A stretch of DNA of 64,000 nt from Actinomycetota bacterium (lineage in GTDB: Bacteria > Actinomycetota > Acidimicrobiia > Acidimicrobiales > Ilumatobacteraceae). Every line of letters begins with the position of its first letter. Position 1 is the first letter of the stretch. The DNA is taken from assembly GCA_016870865.1 (NCBI GenBank), contig VGAC01000001.1, positions 62,001-126,000 on the forward strand, given 5' to 3'. Shown piece by piece: positions 51,346 to 61,347 of this stretch. The position numbers and the translations under genes are program-made. The notes under the pieces were generated by a model that worked only from the letters and a program-made list of their open reading frames with translations, had not been told where the DNA came from and did no database searches.

Positions 51346-53681
51346 GTCAGGTTTTCCACTCGCACGTCGTTCACTGGTTGGTCACAATCGATGAGTTCGC
51401 GGATGTCGGCCCCGACCTGGTTGAACGGAACCCAAGCAGTGCCCTTCGTGACGGTCACATCGGCGCGTACGGGCAGAACGACCGACGTGCGCGAGGTAGA
51501 AACGCGAACCTCGCGGCCCGCTGCGGTTCCGATGGTCTCGATGTCTCGCGGGTTCAGGTGTACTGCCGCACCCGCGCCGAGGTTGGCGAGCGAACGGCTC
51601 GCCGCGGTGCCGACCGCACGGTCGTACATACGGCGCGAAACGACCAGGCGCAGGTCGTACGCGTTGCGGTCGGGTGCGACCAGGTTGCGGGTCTCGAGGG
51701 AGGTCCTGCCCGCCACCTGGGCGTGCCGTGCCGCCAAGTCGGTGAGGGAAGCGACTCCGAGGTCGTGGCCGAGGCGCTCGGCGATCTCGATCGCAATCAT
51801 CCAGTCGGGTCGGCTGGTGCCGCGTGCAGTGACGCGCTGCGACAGGCAACTAATCGTTCCCTCGATGTTCGTGACGCTGCCCGTGCGCTCGGCGTAGGCC
51901 GCGACCGGCAGAAGCACGTCGGCGAGCACCGACGATGCTGTGGGGAATGTGTCGAGAGCGATGACGCTGCGAGCCGATGCGAGGGCACGTCGAGCGAGGT
52001 CGGCATCCGGTGCGTCGCTCAGCGGATCTGCACCGAGGAGAACCAGACACTCGACACGGCCATCGGCAGCAGCACGCAAAATGTCGCGGGCATCGCCCGC
52101 GGCCGGTGCAAGCCCGTGTTCGAGGGCGCCGCGCACGTTGCCTCGGCGCAGTGCCGGGAGCACACGCACGCCCGGTACGGCAGCAGCGAGTGCGTTGTAG
52201 GCCTGCAGCGTGAAGTCCGCCGACTCGGCGAGATTCGCCCGGCCCAGGACGACGACCACGTTTCCATCCGCCAACTGCGCGGCGATGGATGCGTCGGCGA
52301 GGGCGGCCCGTACCGCGGCAACCTGCTTACCGGGTTCGTAGGGCACGAACTTCCACGCCTCTCGGGTCAGACCCGACGCCTTTGGGGCGATCTCGATGAT
52401 TCGTGCGCCACGCCTCGTTGCGGCATCGCGCAGACGCAGATGCAGAACGGGCAGTTCTTCCTTCAGGTCGGGTGCGAGCAGCACGATCGTCGAGGCGGAT
52501 GCCGCATCTTCGATGGTTGCCTGCGGAAGTTCGAACACCGCCGCCGGCAGGCCGTCGTCGATTTGGGGGTCACGCATCGTGATGCCCACTGCATCGGCGA
52601 GCATCGCCCAGGCACGAACGTCTTCGTTCGCAAGACGTGCGCCACCGAGGATCGCAACGCCGTCGGCACCGCGCGACGACACGGCGAGACGGATCGTTCG
52701 CGCGGCAACTTCGAGGGCGTTGGCCCAGGACGTCGGCGCAAGCCCGTTCTCGCCCTTGAGCATCGGCACCGTCAGACGCTCGTCGCTGGCGATGGATTCG
52801 AAGTTGAAACGACCACGGTCGCACAACCAACCCCAGTTGAGCGTTCCCTTGCCGGGCTCATCGGGGTTGTCGATTCCCTGCAGACGCACTATCTGGTCGC
52901 GGCTCGACTGCACGGATACACGGCAACCAACCGCACATGTGGTGCAGGTGCTCTCGGTCTCTTCCAGGTCCCACGGGCGGGCCTTGAAGCGGTATGGCTT
53001 GGCTGTCAGTGCGCCAACGGGGCAGATCTGCACGGTATTGCCCGAGAAGTACGAGGCGAAGGGCTCGTCGGGGAACGTCAGTACCTGTGTGTTGTTGCCG
53101 CGGTGTGTGAACGAAATCAGAGGATCGCCGGCGACGTCGCTGGCAAAGCGCGTGCAACGGTCACACAGGATGCAGCGTTCACGGTCGAGGTACACAAGAT
53201 CGCTGATCGCGATCGGCTTTTCGTAGTGGCGCTTTTCCTCGACGTAACGGCTTTCACCGGGGCCGTGAGAGAACGCCTGGTCCTGGAGCGGGCACTCGCC
53301 GCCCTTGTCGCAGACCGGACAGTCGAGCGGGTGGTTGGCGAGCAGCAGTTCGAGCATGCCCTCCTGTGCACGCTTGACCTGTTCTGTCTCGGTGCGCACG
53401 ACCTGGCCCTCGGCGACCGGGGTCATGCACGACACGACCATCATCGGACCACGCGGACCTTCGACTTCGACGATGCATTGACGGCACATGCCGACCGATT
53501 TCATGCGTGGGTGGTAGCAAAAACGCGGGATGAAATCACCGGCCCGGTCCGCGGCAGCGATGATGAACTCCCCCCTGCGCGCCGCAACGTCACGGCCGTT
53601 CAGGTTGATCGACACCGCGTTCGGATCGACTGCCACTTTCTGTTCGGTGTTCGTCGCGACGTTTGATTCTGTGGTGCTCAT
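51342..53681 (-). CDS. nuoG: NADH-quinone oxidoreductase subunit G (14-gene cluster)
   Basis: NuoG (779 aa) of the NADH-input module. The N-terminus holds the [2Fe-2S] set CYHPRMKSVGMCRQC plus a later Cys, the His-ligated [4Fe-4S] set HPLDCPVCDKGGEC and the CILCDRCTRF...CPVGAL set. The molybdopterin-like domain keeps the extra N7 ligands CTTCAVGC and WLCDRGRF, the form found in E. coli and Thermus. ATG 53681 overlaps the nuoF stop (ATGA). Confidence 0.96.
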   Translation of the reverse strand: MSTTESNVATNTEQKVAVDPNAVSINLNGRDVAARRGEFIIAAADRAGDFIPRFCYHPRMKSVGMCRQCIVEVEGPRGPMMVVSCMTPVAEGQVVRTETEQVKRAQEGMLELLLANHPLDCPVCDKGGECPLQDQAFSHGPGESRYVEEKRHYEKPIAISDLVYLDRERCILCDRCTRFASDVAGDPLISFTHRGNNTQVLTFPDEPFASYFSGNTVQICPVGALTAKPYRFKARPWDLEETESTCTTCAVGCRVSVQSSRDQIVRLQGIDNPDEPGKGTLNWGWLCDRGRFNFESIASDERLTVPMLKGENGLAPTSWANALEVAARTIRLAVSSRGADGVAILGGARLANEDVRAWAMLADAVGITMRDPQIDDGLPAAVFELPQATIEDAASASTIVLLAPDLKEELPVLHLRLRDAATRRGARIIEIAPKASGLTREAWKFVPYEPGKQVAAVRAALADASIAAQLADGNVVVVLGRANLAESADFTLQAYNALAAAVPGVRVLPALRRGNVRGALEHGLAPAAGDARDILRAAADGRVECLVLLGADPLSDAPDADLARRALASARSVIALDTFPTASSVLADVLLPVAAYAERTGSVTNIEGTISCLSQRVTARGTSRPDWMIAIEIAERLGHDLGVASLTDLAARHAQVAGRTSLETRNLVAPDRNAYDLRLVVSRRMYDRAVGTAASRSLANLGAGAAVHLNPRDIETIGTAAGREVRVSTSRTSVVLPVRADVTVTKGTAWVPFNQVGADIRELIDCDQPVNDVRVENLT

Positions 53682-55078
53682 CACTCACCGGCCACGGCGG
53701 TGACGGGGATGCGATTACGTCTCGTGACGCGCGCCGCGAACTCCTCGGGGAACAAGGTGAGAGCCGAGTTCACCGGCGCATAGGCCGATGGTCCGACGAA
53801 GCAGATCGTGGTCATCTTGTACGGGAACGGCACGGCGGCGAGTCCTAGACGTTCACTCGCGGCGTGCGGGAAGTCCCCCGGACAAATCGACTTTCCAACT
53901 TCGACCAACTGTTCGAGGTCGGCATCGGTCCCGTCACCCTCGACGATCCGGGTGAGAATCCGTTCCAGCCAGGTGCCGCCCTCTCGACACGGCGTGCATT
54001 TGCCGCACGATTCGTGTGCGTAGAAACGCGTCAAGGTGAGCGCTGCGTGCGGGATGTCGGTTGTCTCGTCCATCACCATGATTGCCCCCGACCCGAGCAT
54101 CGAGCCGGCGGGGCCGACCTGGCTCGCCTCGAAGGGAAGGTCGAGCTGATCGGGAAGGAACCACGGCGCAGAACCACCGCCCGGCACGAAGGCCTTCAGC
54201 TTGTTCCCGTTGCGGATTCCCTGGCAGAACTCATCGCCGTAGAGAAGGTCGCGGAAGGTGGTCGTGCCGTTGACGATCTCGTACACACCGGGACGCTTCA
54301 CGTGGCCCGACACCGCAACCATTCGGGTTCCCGGCGAGGTCTGGGTTCCGATTGCGGTGTAGGCCTCGGCGCCGTTGCGGGCGAGCCACGGCAGGTTCGC
54401 GAGTGTCTCGACGTTGTTCACGATCGTCGGCTGACCGTAGAGACCGATCGCGGCCGGGAAGTACGGGGGCTTGAGGCGCGGCATCCCGCGGTTGCCCTCG
54501 AGGCTTTCGATCAGTGCAGTCTCTTCACCCACGACATAGGCACCCGCGCCCCAGTGCAGAACAATGTCGACCGAGAAGCTCGACCCGAGAATGTTGCGGC
54601 CCACGTAGCCCGCGGCGTACGCCTCGTTCAACGCCGCCGCGACGCGCTCCTGCGCGGTCACCATTTCACCGCGGATGTAGAGGAAACAGCGCGTGAGTCC
54701 GGCCGCGTAACACGCAATGAGACAACCCTCGATCAACTGGTGTGGATCGCGCTCCATGAGCAGGCGGTCCTTGTACGTGCCGGGTTCGCTCTCGTCACCA
54801 TTGACCACGAGATAACGGGGGAAGCTTCCCGCGGGCATGAGCCCCCACTTCGTGCCGGCGGGGAATCCGGCACCGCCGCGGCCCAGAACGGTTGCGTTCT
54901 TGACCTCTTCGTGTACGTCGGCGGCAGGACGCGCAAGCGAGGCCCGCAGTCCCTTGTAACCGTCGGTCGCGAGGTAGCGCTCGATGGTGTGCGAGTCGGC
55001 GTATTCGAACCGCGACGTGACGATCCGGGGCCGGTCGCCGGCGTAGAAGCCTGGAGCATGCGTGTACGTACCGCTCAC
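53681..55078 (-). CDS. nuoF: NADH-quinone oxidoreductase subunit F (14-gene cluster)
   Basis: NuoF (465 aa) binds NADH and FMN and carries cluster N3. GRGGAGFPAGTKWG (FMN/NADH loop), NGDESEPGTYKDR and the cluster motif ESCGKCTPCREG are present. I use GTG 55078, overlapping the nuoE stop (GTGA); an in-frame ATG at 55105 would lie inside nuoE. Confidence 0.96.
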   Translation of the reverse strand: MSGTYTHAPGFYAGDRPRIVTSRFEYADSHTIERYLATDGYKGLRASLARPAADVHEEVKNATVLGRGGAGFPAGTKWGLMPAGSFPRYLVVNGDESEPGTYKDRLLMERDPHQLIEGCLIACYAAGLTRCFLYIRGEMVTAQERVAAALNEAYAAGYVGRNILGSSFSVDIVLHWGAGAYVVGEETALIESLEGNRGMPRLKPPYFPAAIGLYGQPTIVNNVETLANLPWLARNGAEAYTAIGTQTSPGTRMVAVSGHVKRPGVYEIVNGTTTFRDLLYGDEFCQGIRNGNKLKAFVPGGGSAPWFLPDQLDLPFEASQVGPAGSMLGSGAIMVMDETTDIPHAALTLTRFYAHESCGKCTPCREGGTWLERILTRIVEGDGTDADLEQLVEVGKSICPGDFPHAASERLGLAAVPFPYKMTTICFVGPSAYAPVNSALTLFPEEFAARVTRRNRIPVTAVAGE

Positions 55079-55689
55079 AACGCAGCCTTTCCGTTCATCC
55101 ATACCGGTTCCTGCCCGGGTGTTTCCGGTGGCGCGGCACCCACCGCACGATCGGCGGGGATGTGCTGGCGGACGCGGGCGAGCGTGCCGTGCGGCGGAAT
55201 CTCCTCTGCCAGATTCCCTGCCGCGAGGTCGTCGATGAGTGCATCGAGTTGCGACGGCGTCATGCGAAAGCGGTAGCGGTAATTCACCTGCAGGCACGGG
55301 GCCTCCGTACAGGCGGCCTGGCATTCGGCGTGCTCGATCGTGAACAAACCGTCGGGCGTCGTGCCGCCGACCTTGATGCCAAGACGGTGCTCGGCGTGGT
55401 GCAGCAATTCCTCTGCGCCCATGAGGGCGCATGACATCGTGCCACAGATGTTGATGACGTACTTGCCGACAGGCTCGAACTTGAACATCTCGTAGAACGA
55501 GGCCGTGCCCAGCACCTCTGCGGGTGTCACGCCGACCAGTTCCGCGATGTGTTTCATCGCATCATCGGTCACCCAACCGTTCTGTTCCTGGGAGATGTGC
55601 AGCAGGGGGATCAAGGCCGACTTCGGCCGTGGGTAGCGCGCAACGATTTCGTTCGCGATTGCAACGTTGGCATCAGTGAGTCGGCTCAT
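55075..55689 (-). CDS. nuoE: NADH-quinone oxidoreductase subunit E (14-gene cluster)
   Basis: NuoE (204 aa), thioredoxin-like [2Fe-2S] protein (cluster N1a). The four ligands are in ICGTMSCALMGAEE and ECQAACTEAPC. The ATG overlaps the nuoD stop (ATGA). The C-terminal about 40 residues, Pro-rich, extend beyond the conserved domain. Confidence 0.95.
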   Translation of the reverse strand: MSRLTDANVAIANEIVARYPRPKSALIPLLHISQEQNGWVTDDAMKHIAELVGVTPAEVLGTASFYEMFKFEPVGKYVINICGTMSCALMGAEELLHHAEHRLGIKVGGTTPDGLFTIEHAECQAACTEAPCLQVNYRYRFRMTPSQLDALIDDLAAGNLAEEIPPHGTLARVRQHIPADRAVGAAPPETPGQEPVWMNGKAAL

Positions 55690-57035
55690 CGGTCGACCTC
55701 ACCGAGAACTGGATCGACCGATGAAATGACCGCGACTGCGTCGGCCACCAGACCGTCGCGCATCATGTGCGGTAGACACTGGATGTTGACGAACGAGGGG
55801 GCGCGCATGTGGATTCGGTACGGCTTTGGTGAGCCATCGCTCACGATGTAGCAGCCAATTTCACCGCGCGGGCTTTCGATTGCGACATACACCTCACCCT
55901 CTGGCACCTTGAAACCCTCGGTGAAGATCTTGAAGTGGTGGATGAGTGCCTCCATCGACTCGTCAATACGTGCGCGAGGCGGTGGCGTCACCTTCTTGTC
56001 CTGGATGCGGTAGTCACCCGAGGGCATGCGGTCGAGGATCCGACGCACGATCCTCATTGACTCGCGTATCTCGTTCAGACGGATCGCGTAGCGATCGAAC
56101 GCATCACCGTACGAACCGACGATCACGTCGAATTCGACGTCGTCGTAGCGCAGGTAGGGCATGTCACGACGCAGGTCCCATGCCACCCCGGTCGAGCGCA
56201 GGATCGGGCCGGTCGCGCCGAGAGCGACGGCTTCCTGGGCGGTAATGACACCGACACCCTGCAGGCGCTCGCGCCAAATCGGCTGTTCGGTCATCAAGAC
56301 GTCGTATTCGGCCAGACGATCGGGCAGACGGTCGAGGATGTCGAGTACGTCATCGCGCCAACCACCGGGCAGGTCGGCGGCAAGTCCACCGGGCCGGATG
56401 AAATTGTGGTTCATGCGCAGTCCGGTGACCTTCTGGAAGAAACGCAACACCTCTTCGCGCTCGCGCCAGCCGTAGATCATCATCGACACTGCCCCGATGT
56501 CCATGCCGTTCGTGGCGAGGAACAACAAGTGGCTGCTCATGCGGTTGAGCTCCGAGAGCAACATACGCATCCAGACCGCGCGCTCGGGAATGTCTTCGTC
56601 GATACCGAGCAGTTTCTCGACGGCCATCGAGAAGACAAGTTCGTTGTTCAACGGCGACAGGTAGTCCATGCGGGTGACGTTGGTGCCGCCCTGCATGAAG
56701 GTGAGATCCTCGCCCGTCTTTTCCATTCCGGTGTGCAGATAGCCGATGATCGGCTTGCAACGCAGAACGCGCTCACCTTGGAGCTCGAGCATGAGGCGCA
56801 GCACTCCATGGGTGCTCGGGTGCTGCGGGCCCATGTTGATGATCATCGATTGATCTTCGGAAACCTCGGTTGGGTCGACGTTGTCGGTGGCGAGCGTGGC
56901 GGCCTGCGTCTCGGTCATGCGCAGCACCGCACCGACCTCTCGCATGACCTCGCGCGCGGTGAGCTCGCTGCGCGCACGCATCTCCTGGTTGCCCTCGGCG
57001 GTCGCACCGGGTGTCGCGGTGATGAGGTCGGTCAC
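55686..57035 (-). CDS. nuoD: NADH-quinone oxidoreductase subunit D (14-gene cluster)
   Basis: NuoD (449 aa). Quinone-site loops MGPQHPSTHGVLRLMLEL and GYLHTGMEKTGEDL are standard. The first about 60 residues are an extra, variable N-terminus. GTG 57035 overlaps the nuoC stop (GTGA) and has GGGGAG 7 nt upstream. Confidence 0.96.
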   Translation of the reverse strand: MTDLITATPGATAEGNQEMRARSELTAREVMREVGAVLRMTETQAATLATDNVDPTEVSEDQSMIINMGPQHPSTHGVLRLMLELQGERVLRCKPIIGYLHTGMEKTGEDLTFMQGGTNVTRMDYLSPLNNELVFSMAVEKLLGIDEDIPERAVWMRMLLSELNRMSSHLLFLATNGMDIGAVSMMIYGWREREEVLRFFQKVTGLRMNHNFIRPGGLAADLPGGWRDDVLDILDRLPDRLAEYDVLMTEQPIWRERLQGVGVITAQEAVALGATGPILRSTGVAWDLRRDMPYLRYDDVEFDVIVGSYGDAFDRYAIRLNEIRESMRIVRRILDRMPSGDYRIQDKKVTPPPRARIDESMEALIHHFKIFTEGFKVPEGEVYVAIESPRGEIGCYIVSDGSPKPYRIHMRAPSFVNIQCLPHMMRDGLVADAVAVISSVDPVLGEVDR

Positions 57036-57529
57036 GACGGACTCCCCTTGAACTGAACCGGAATACGCCCGATCGCGTAGTCCTTGCGCAACGGGTGACC
57101 CACCCAGTCCTCGGGCATCAAGATGCGCGAGAGATCGGGGTGGCCCACGAACTCGATTCCGAACATGTCGTACACCTCGCGCTCCATTGCTTCGGTACCG
57201 GGATACAGGTCGAAAGCCGAGTCCAGAGTCGGGTCGGATTCCGGTACGGCAACTCGCACACGCAGTCGCTCGCGACGCTCGAGCGAAATGAGGTTGAGCA
57301 CGACTTCGAAACGCTCGGTCGGCCGGCCGACACGCGAAGCGTATGCCGAGTAGTCGACGGCGGTGAGGTCGGTACACGATACGAACGTGTCGTCGACGAG
57401 CACCTTGAGTGTGGCGATGTACGTGTCACGGGTCGGGTGGATGACGACCTGCCCTCGCGAGTCGCTGATCCGACAACCGTAACGGGTCGGTGCGGGTGCG
57501 TGTTCGGTCGCGGTTGCGTCGTTGTCCAT
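57032..57529 (-). CDS. nuoC: NADH-quinone oxidoreductase subunit C (14-gene cluster)
   Basis: NuoC (165 aa). The 30-kDa signature EREVYDMFGIEFVGHPDLSR and GHPLRKDYAIG lie at the C-terminus, just before the GTGA overlap with nuoD. The ATG follows nuoB after 2 nt. Confidence 0.95.
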   Translation of the reverse strand: MDNDATATEHAPAPTRYGCRISDSRGQVVIHPTRDTYIATLKVLVDDTFVSCTDLTAVDYSAYASRVGRPTERFEVVLNLISLERRERLRVRVAVPESDPTLDSAFDLYPGTEAMEREVYDMFGIEFVGHPDLSRILMPEDWVGHPLRKDYAIGRIPVQFKGSPS

Positions 57530-57531
57530 CT

Positions 57532-58116
57532 TCAGCGGCTTCCGAGTATCACCGGCGTGCTCACCGAGCCGGATGGAATTTCGTGGATGTGGACGTTCGC
57601 ACCCGCACCGGTCTCCTTGCGGCGGCGCAGAATTTCACCGTCCTCGATGAGTTGGTGGAGAGTTTCAATCGCGTGGATGAGTGTCTCGGGCGTTGGCGGG
57701 CAACCCGGTGCGTACACGTCGACGGGCACCACCTGATCGACACCCTGCACGATCGCGTAGTTGTTGAACATGCCGCCACTCGATGCGCAGACACCCATTG
57801 AGATCACCCACTTGGGTTCCATCATCTGGTCGTAGACCTGACGCAGAACCGGGGCCATCTTCTGGCTGACGCGACCCGCGACGATCATGATGTCGGCCTG
57901 ACGCGGGGACGCACGGAACACCTCCATTCCGAAACGCGCGAGGTCGTAGTGTGCAGCACCCGTCGCCATCATCTCGATTGCGCAACACGCGAGACCGAAC
58001 GAGGCGGGCCAAGACGAACGCGACCGCGACCAGTTCACCAGGTCTTCTATGCGACCGGTGAGGAAGTTGTGCTGCAGGCCCGCGAGGCCTTCGTCGAGGA
58101 CGTCACGCACTCCCAT
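57532..58116 (-). CDS. nuoB: NADH-quinone oxidoreductase subunit B (14-gene cluster)
   Basis: NuoB (194 aa) with N2 ligands in [23 protein letters not shown] and APGCPPTPE. Starts ATG 58116 overlapping the nuoA stop (ATGA). Differs clearly from the nuoB of the second cluster, for example CASSGG against CANCGG. Confidence 0.96.
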   Translation of the reverse strand: MGVRDVLDEGLAGLQHNFLTGRIEDLVNWSRSRSSWPASFGLACCAIEMMATGAAHYDLARFGMEVFRASPRQADIMIVAGRVSQKMAPVLRQVYDQMMEPKWVISMGVCASSGGMFNNYAIVQGVDQVVPVDVYAPGCPPTPETLIHAIETLHQLIEDGEILRRRKETGAGANVHIHEIPSGSVSTPVILGSR

Positions 58117-58601
58117 CAGGCCACCGCACTTTTCTGGTCCTCTTCGATGCGACCCTCTGCCCCGACGCGACGGATGGTCGACGTCGTGGTGCGATTTGCC
58201 GAAACGACCCCCTCGAGCGACGAATCGATGCGCCCGGCACGCTGCACCGGGCCCCAGTCGAGTGCGCCACGAGCGACGACATAGACGAATGCAACGAAAA
58301 AGACCGCGCTGAACGCGAGCATTTCGAAGAACGCGAACGAACCGAGAAACTCACGGTCGACCGCGTAGGGGTACACGAAGATGATTTCGATGTCGAACAT
58401 GATGAACAACATCGCGACGATGTAGAACGAGACCGGGAAACGTTGGGGTGGTTCGCGACCGGGGACAATGCCGCACTCGTAGGGCGCTTCCTTCGCCGCG
58501 TGCGGACGCTTCGGGGCCAGGAGCGTCGATGCGAGAAAGCTCAATGCACCAAAGAGGATCGCCAGCACCAGAAGGACGATGATCGGGAGGTACTGCCCCA
58601 C
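58116..58601 (-). CDS. nuoA: NADH-quinone oxidoreductase subunit A (14-gene cluster)
   Basis: NuoA (161 aa); APYECGI-like core reads [18 protein letters not shown], with the downstream helix [16 protein letters not shown]. About 40 extra hydrophilic residues at the C-terminus. Starts at GTG 58601, only 14 nt after the preceding membrane-protein gene, so no separate promoter for complex I is apparent. Confidence 0.95.
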   Translation of the reverse strand: MGQYLPIIVLLVLAILFGALSFLASTLLAPKRPHAAKEAPYECGIVPGREPPQRFPVSFYIVAMLFIMFDIEIIFVYPYAVDREFLGSFAFFEMLAFSAVFFVAFVYVVARGALDWGPVQRAGRIDSSLEGVVSANRTTTSTIRRVGAEGRIEEDQKSAVA

Positions 58602-58615
58602 GGTGCCGACCCTTT

Positions 58616-59440
58616 CTAGACCTTCGCCGGATTCAACTCACCCGCGACGTTCTCCCTCACGAAGCGATCGCGACGGTGGAGTAGCCAGCAGAGGATGAGG
58701 AAGATGATCGTCGATCCTATGGTGATGTACACGGCGGGTTGACGCTTCGAGCCGAGGTCTCGGATCATCAGCAGGTAGCGGTGCGGCTGTTTGTCGTCGA
58801 TGACCGGTCGTGCCGGGGCGCGCCCGGGTTCTGTGCGCTGCGGCACCAACGAGGCGATCTCCACCAGGGCGTAGCGCGGCTTGTGCAGGAGTGCGGTGAA
58901 GTCGAGTGATTCGGAAATCTTGGGCCAGCGTTCACCACCCCGGTCGTACACGGCAACCGCGGTGTATTCACCGGCGGCGTACTCCTTGGCCTTGTTCTGG
59001 ATGATGTCATCGGCCGACGCCACCGCCTGACCGCGACGCGGGTCCGCGTCATCGAGCCTCGTCCAGCCCGCAGCGACGATTTCTGCCTGCGCAGCCCTTG
59101 CGAGATCCGTCGGGGTTGCACCGGAGTCGATCCTGATCGGCGCGGCGATGACCTCGGCTCGGTCGAGCAGACGTGCATCACGCACGATCGAAACCGGTGC
59201 AGCGGGTTTCCACGTCGGCTGGCGACCTTGCAGACCGATGCCGTACGTCCACCAGATGGCGCCCATCGTTGCCATCCAGCCGAACAGGCCGGCAAGTGCC
59301 ACGAGCAAGCCGAGGCGCGCACCCATGTTGGTTCCGAGAATCAAATAGACGCTTCCCATCAGTGCAATAACGCCGATGATGACGGTCAGAGCACCGCGAA
59401 TCTCGGGTTCCCACCCAACGGCGAGAAGAGTGGACAGCAC
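58616..59440 (-). CDS. Membrane protein of unknown function in the bc/complex I cluster
   Basis: 274 aa; not a family I can name. Two or three membrane helices at the N-terminus (about residues 14-66), a soluble domain of roughly 150 residues, and one helix near 240-258 followed by a basic tail. The GTG start abuts the stop of the diheme cytochrome c gene and the stop is 14 nt before nuoA, so it is translated between the two complexes. It may be an accessory subunit of the cytochrome complex; this is from context only. Confidence 0.8.
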   Translation of the reverse strand: MLSTLLAVGWEPEIRGALTVIIGVIALMGSVYLILGTNMGARLGLLVALAGLFGWMATMGAIWWTYGIGLQGRQPTWKPAAPVSIVRDARLLDRAEVIAAPIRIDSGATPTDLARAAQAEIVAAGWTRLDDADPRRGQAVASADDIIQNKAKEYAAGEYTAVAVYDRGGERWPKISESLDFTALLHKPRYALVEIASLVPQRTEPGRAPARPVIDDKQPHRYLLMIRDLGSKRQPAVYITIGSTIIFLILCWLLHRRDRFVRENVAGELNPAKV

Positions 59441-60463
59441 CTAGAGACCTCTCACGTATTCCACGATCGCCTTGATCTGCTCGTCGGTGTACGTGGCGCC
59501 GAAGCCGGGCATGCGTCCGCCGCCCTGGCCCTGCTCGCCGTACTTCTTGCCGTACTCCGAGCCGTTCTTGATGAAGGCGATCATTTCGTCCTGGCTCGGG
59601 AACTGGCGAACGGTCGAGCCGCCCGTGAGGTTCGGGCCGAATGCTCCGCCGCCGGTGATTTGCGCATCACCGTACGACCAGCCCTTGGTGTGGCAACGTG
59701 CGCATGAGTACGCACCGCCGTCGATGTCGAGGTTGAACAGTGCCTCACCGACCGACTTGTATGCACCGGCTTTGACGAGGCGCTCGGCCTCGGCCTGGAT
59801 TTCGTCGGCCTTGGCTTTTGGCATCTTCGCCTCTTCGAGCGGCAACTGGATGCTCTTCATGTAGTCGATGAGCGTCTGAATTTGCTGTTCGTTCATCGGG
59901 CCACCGCCGATGGTGCCCCACGGTGACATCGGTGAGAACGGGCGACCGTATTCGAGGATGAAACGCACCTCTGATTCCGAGAAGCGCTGGTAGACGGTGT
60001 TGAGTGCCGGCGCCTTCCAACTGACGGCCTTGACCTCACCCGTTTTAGGGTCGGTGACGGCGAATGGCGCGTTGCCACCGTTCGCCTTCATGCCACCGTG
60101 ACAGCCCGCGCAGTTGAACCCACCGTTCGCGGTGACATCGAACAACTTGCCACCCCAGCTCGCAAAGCGCTTGTCCCAACCGAACTCCGCATTCGACTGG
60201 CGACCGGGTTCGAGTACCCAGTAGAGCGGGAGGGAGATGGTGATGACGGCCAGGAAGGCAAGGCCGAGCAACTGTGTCCGCTCGAGTTTCTTGCCCTCGA
60301 GAATCTCGTCGTCGTAGTACGGCTTGCGGTTCGCAGCCAATTCGATTTCGGATCCGTGTTCGCGGCGCGACCCACGGATGTTGAACAATCCGTAGATCAC
60401 CCACGACACGGTGATCGCACCAAGGACGATCCACGCGATGTTGGTGTTGATGGCGGCAACCAC
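59441..60463 (-). CDS. Membrane-anchored diheme cytochrome c
   Basis: A 340-aa protein with two membrane helices (about 8-26 and 66-84) and two CxxCH heme sites, CAGCH at 118-122 and CARCH at 254-258, each with a cytochrome c fold. The KAIVEYVRGL ending is typical of class I c domains. It lies 2 nt after the Rieske gene. It probably acts as the c-type electron acceptor of the adjacent quinol-oxidising complex, comparable to the diheme QcrC of other actinobacteria. Confidence 0.92.
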   Translation of the reverse strand: MVAAINTNIAWIVLGAITVSWVIYGLFNIRGSRREHGSEIELAANRKPYYDDEILEGKKLERTQLLGLAFLAVITISLPLYWVLEPGRQSNAEFGWDKRFASWGGKLFDVTANGGFNCAGCHGGMKANGGNAPFAVTDPKTGEVKAVSWKAPALNTVYQRFSESEVRFILEYGRPFSPMSPWGTIGGGPMNEQQIQTLIDYMKSIQLPLEEAKMPKAKADEIQAEAERLVKAGAYKSVGEALFNLDIDGGAYSCARCHTKGWSYGDAQITGGGAFGPNLTGGSTVRQFPSQDEMIAFIKNGSEYGKKYGEQGQGGGRMPGFGATYTDEQIKAIVEYVRGL

Positions 60464-60465
60464 GA

Positions 60466-61320
60466 TCAGTGGCCACCTCCGCCCGCTGCGAGGCAGTGCG
60501 GGCCTTCGGCCTCTTGGCCGGTGGTGTTGACGCCGATCGGTGGGCCGCCAAAGACGGCACCGGTGTCGATGACGAGCACACCGTTGTTCACCGCGACACC
60601 GAAGCGATCCATACCACGCGGTGCGGGTCCGCCCTTCTTCTCACCGACACGGTTGTACATCGAGCCGTGGCAACCGCATTCGAACCATTGCGAGCTCTTG
60701 CAATCAGGAACGCGACATCCGAGGTGCGGACACTTCTGGTAGAGCGCAACGACGCCGGCCTCCATGCCTGCAAGGACGGCAGGTTGACTGCCGTACACGG
60801 CCCGCGCCTTGGCGAGCGAATCCTTGGGATATTCGGTGACCCACGCGCGGGCCTCGGGGTAGTACATGAAACCCTTGTTTGACTTGACGCCCTGGAGCAC
60901 GTCGTCGATCTTGCCAACGGCGATCTTCGACCCGAATCCACCCGACGAGCCCATCCACAGGAAGCCGAGGAGCGACGCACCGAACGCACCGAGTGACGCG
61001 CTCATCAGGGTCACCGTTGCACGGTTGAAGAACGCACGGCGCGTTTCACCCAACGCCTCGGGGTCGGGCGCGACCCACTCGGTGATTTCAACCGAGTCGA
61101 GCACCGCGACCTCGGTTGACGTCGACGTTGCAGCCGATTCGTAGGCGCGGCCGGTTGCGGTGGCGGCCGATGCCACAGCACTGCGATCGCGTTTCTTGGT
61201 TTCGCGTGACAACGCGCCTGCGCCACGCACCTCTGACTTGCGTGCAGCGGTGACGAAGACGAGACCGCCGAGGATGACGATCGCGGCGATTGCCAAGGCG
61301 ATGATGAGGGGAGTGCTCAT
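60466..61320 (-). CDS. Rieske [2Fe-2S] protein of a cytochrome bc complex
   Basis: 284 aa. One membrane helix at 4-25, a Tat-like motif TRRAFFNR at 93-100 followed by a second helix (about 101-122), then the Rieske domain. Cluster ligands are Cys197 and His199 (CPHLGC) and Cys215 and His218 (CGCHGS), with the disulfide pair Cys202-Cys217. Tat-dependent, multi-helix Rieske proteins are known in actinobacteria. It carries electrons from quinol at the Qo site to the diheme cytochrome c encoded next. Confidence 0.94.
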   Translation of the reverse strand: MSTPLIIALAIAAIVILGGLVFVTAARKSEVRGAGALSRETKKRDRSAVASAATATGRAYESAATSTSTEVAVLDSVEITEWVAPDPEALGETRRAFFNRATVTLMSASLGAFGASLLGFLWMGSSGGFGSKIAVGKIDDVLQGVKSNKGFMYYPEARAWVTEYPKDSLAKARAVYGSQPAVLAGMEAGVVALYQKCPHLGCRVPDCKSSQWFECGCHGSMYNRVGEKKGGPAPRGMDRFGVAVNNGVLVIDTGAVFGGPPIGVNTTGQEAEGPHCLAAGGGGH

Positions 61321-61347
61321 GTGTGTGTTCCTGTCAGGTCTCGATGA

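Noticed and set aside
51282-53666. 794-codon open frame antisense to nuoG
   Set aside because: Entirely within nuoG; the sense frame has all cluster motifs, the antisense has none.
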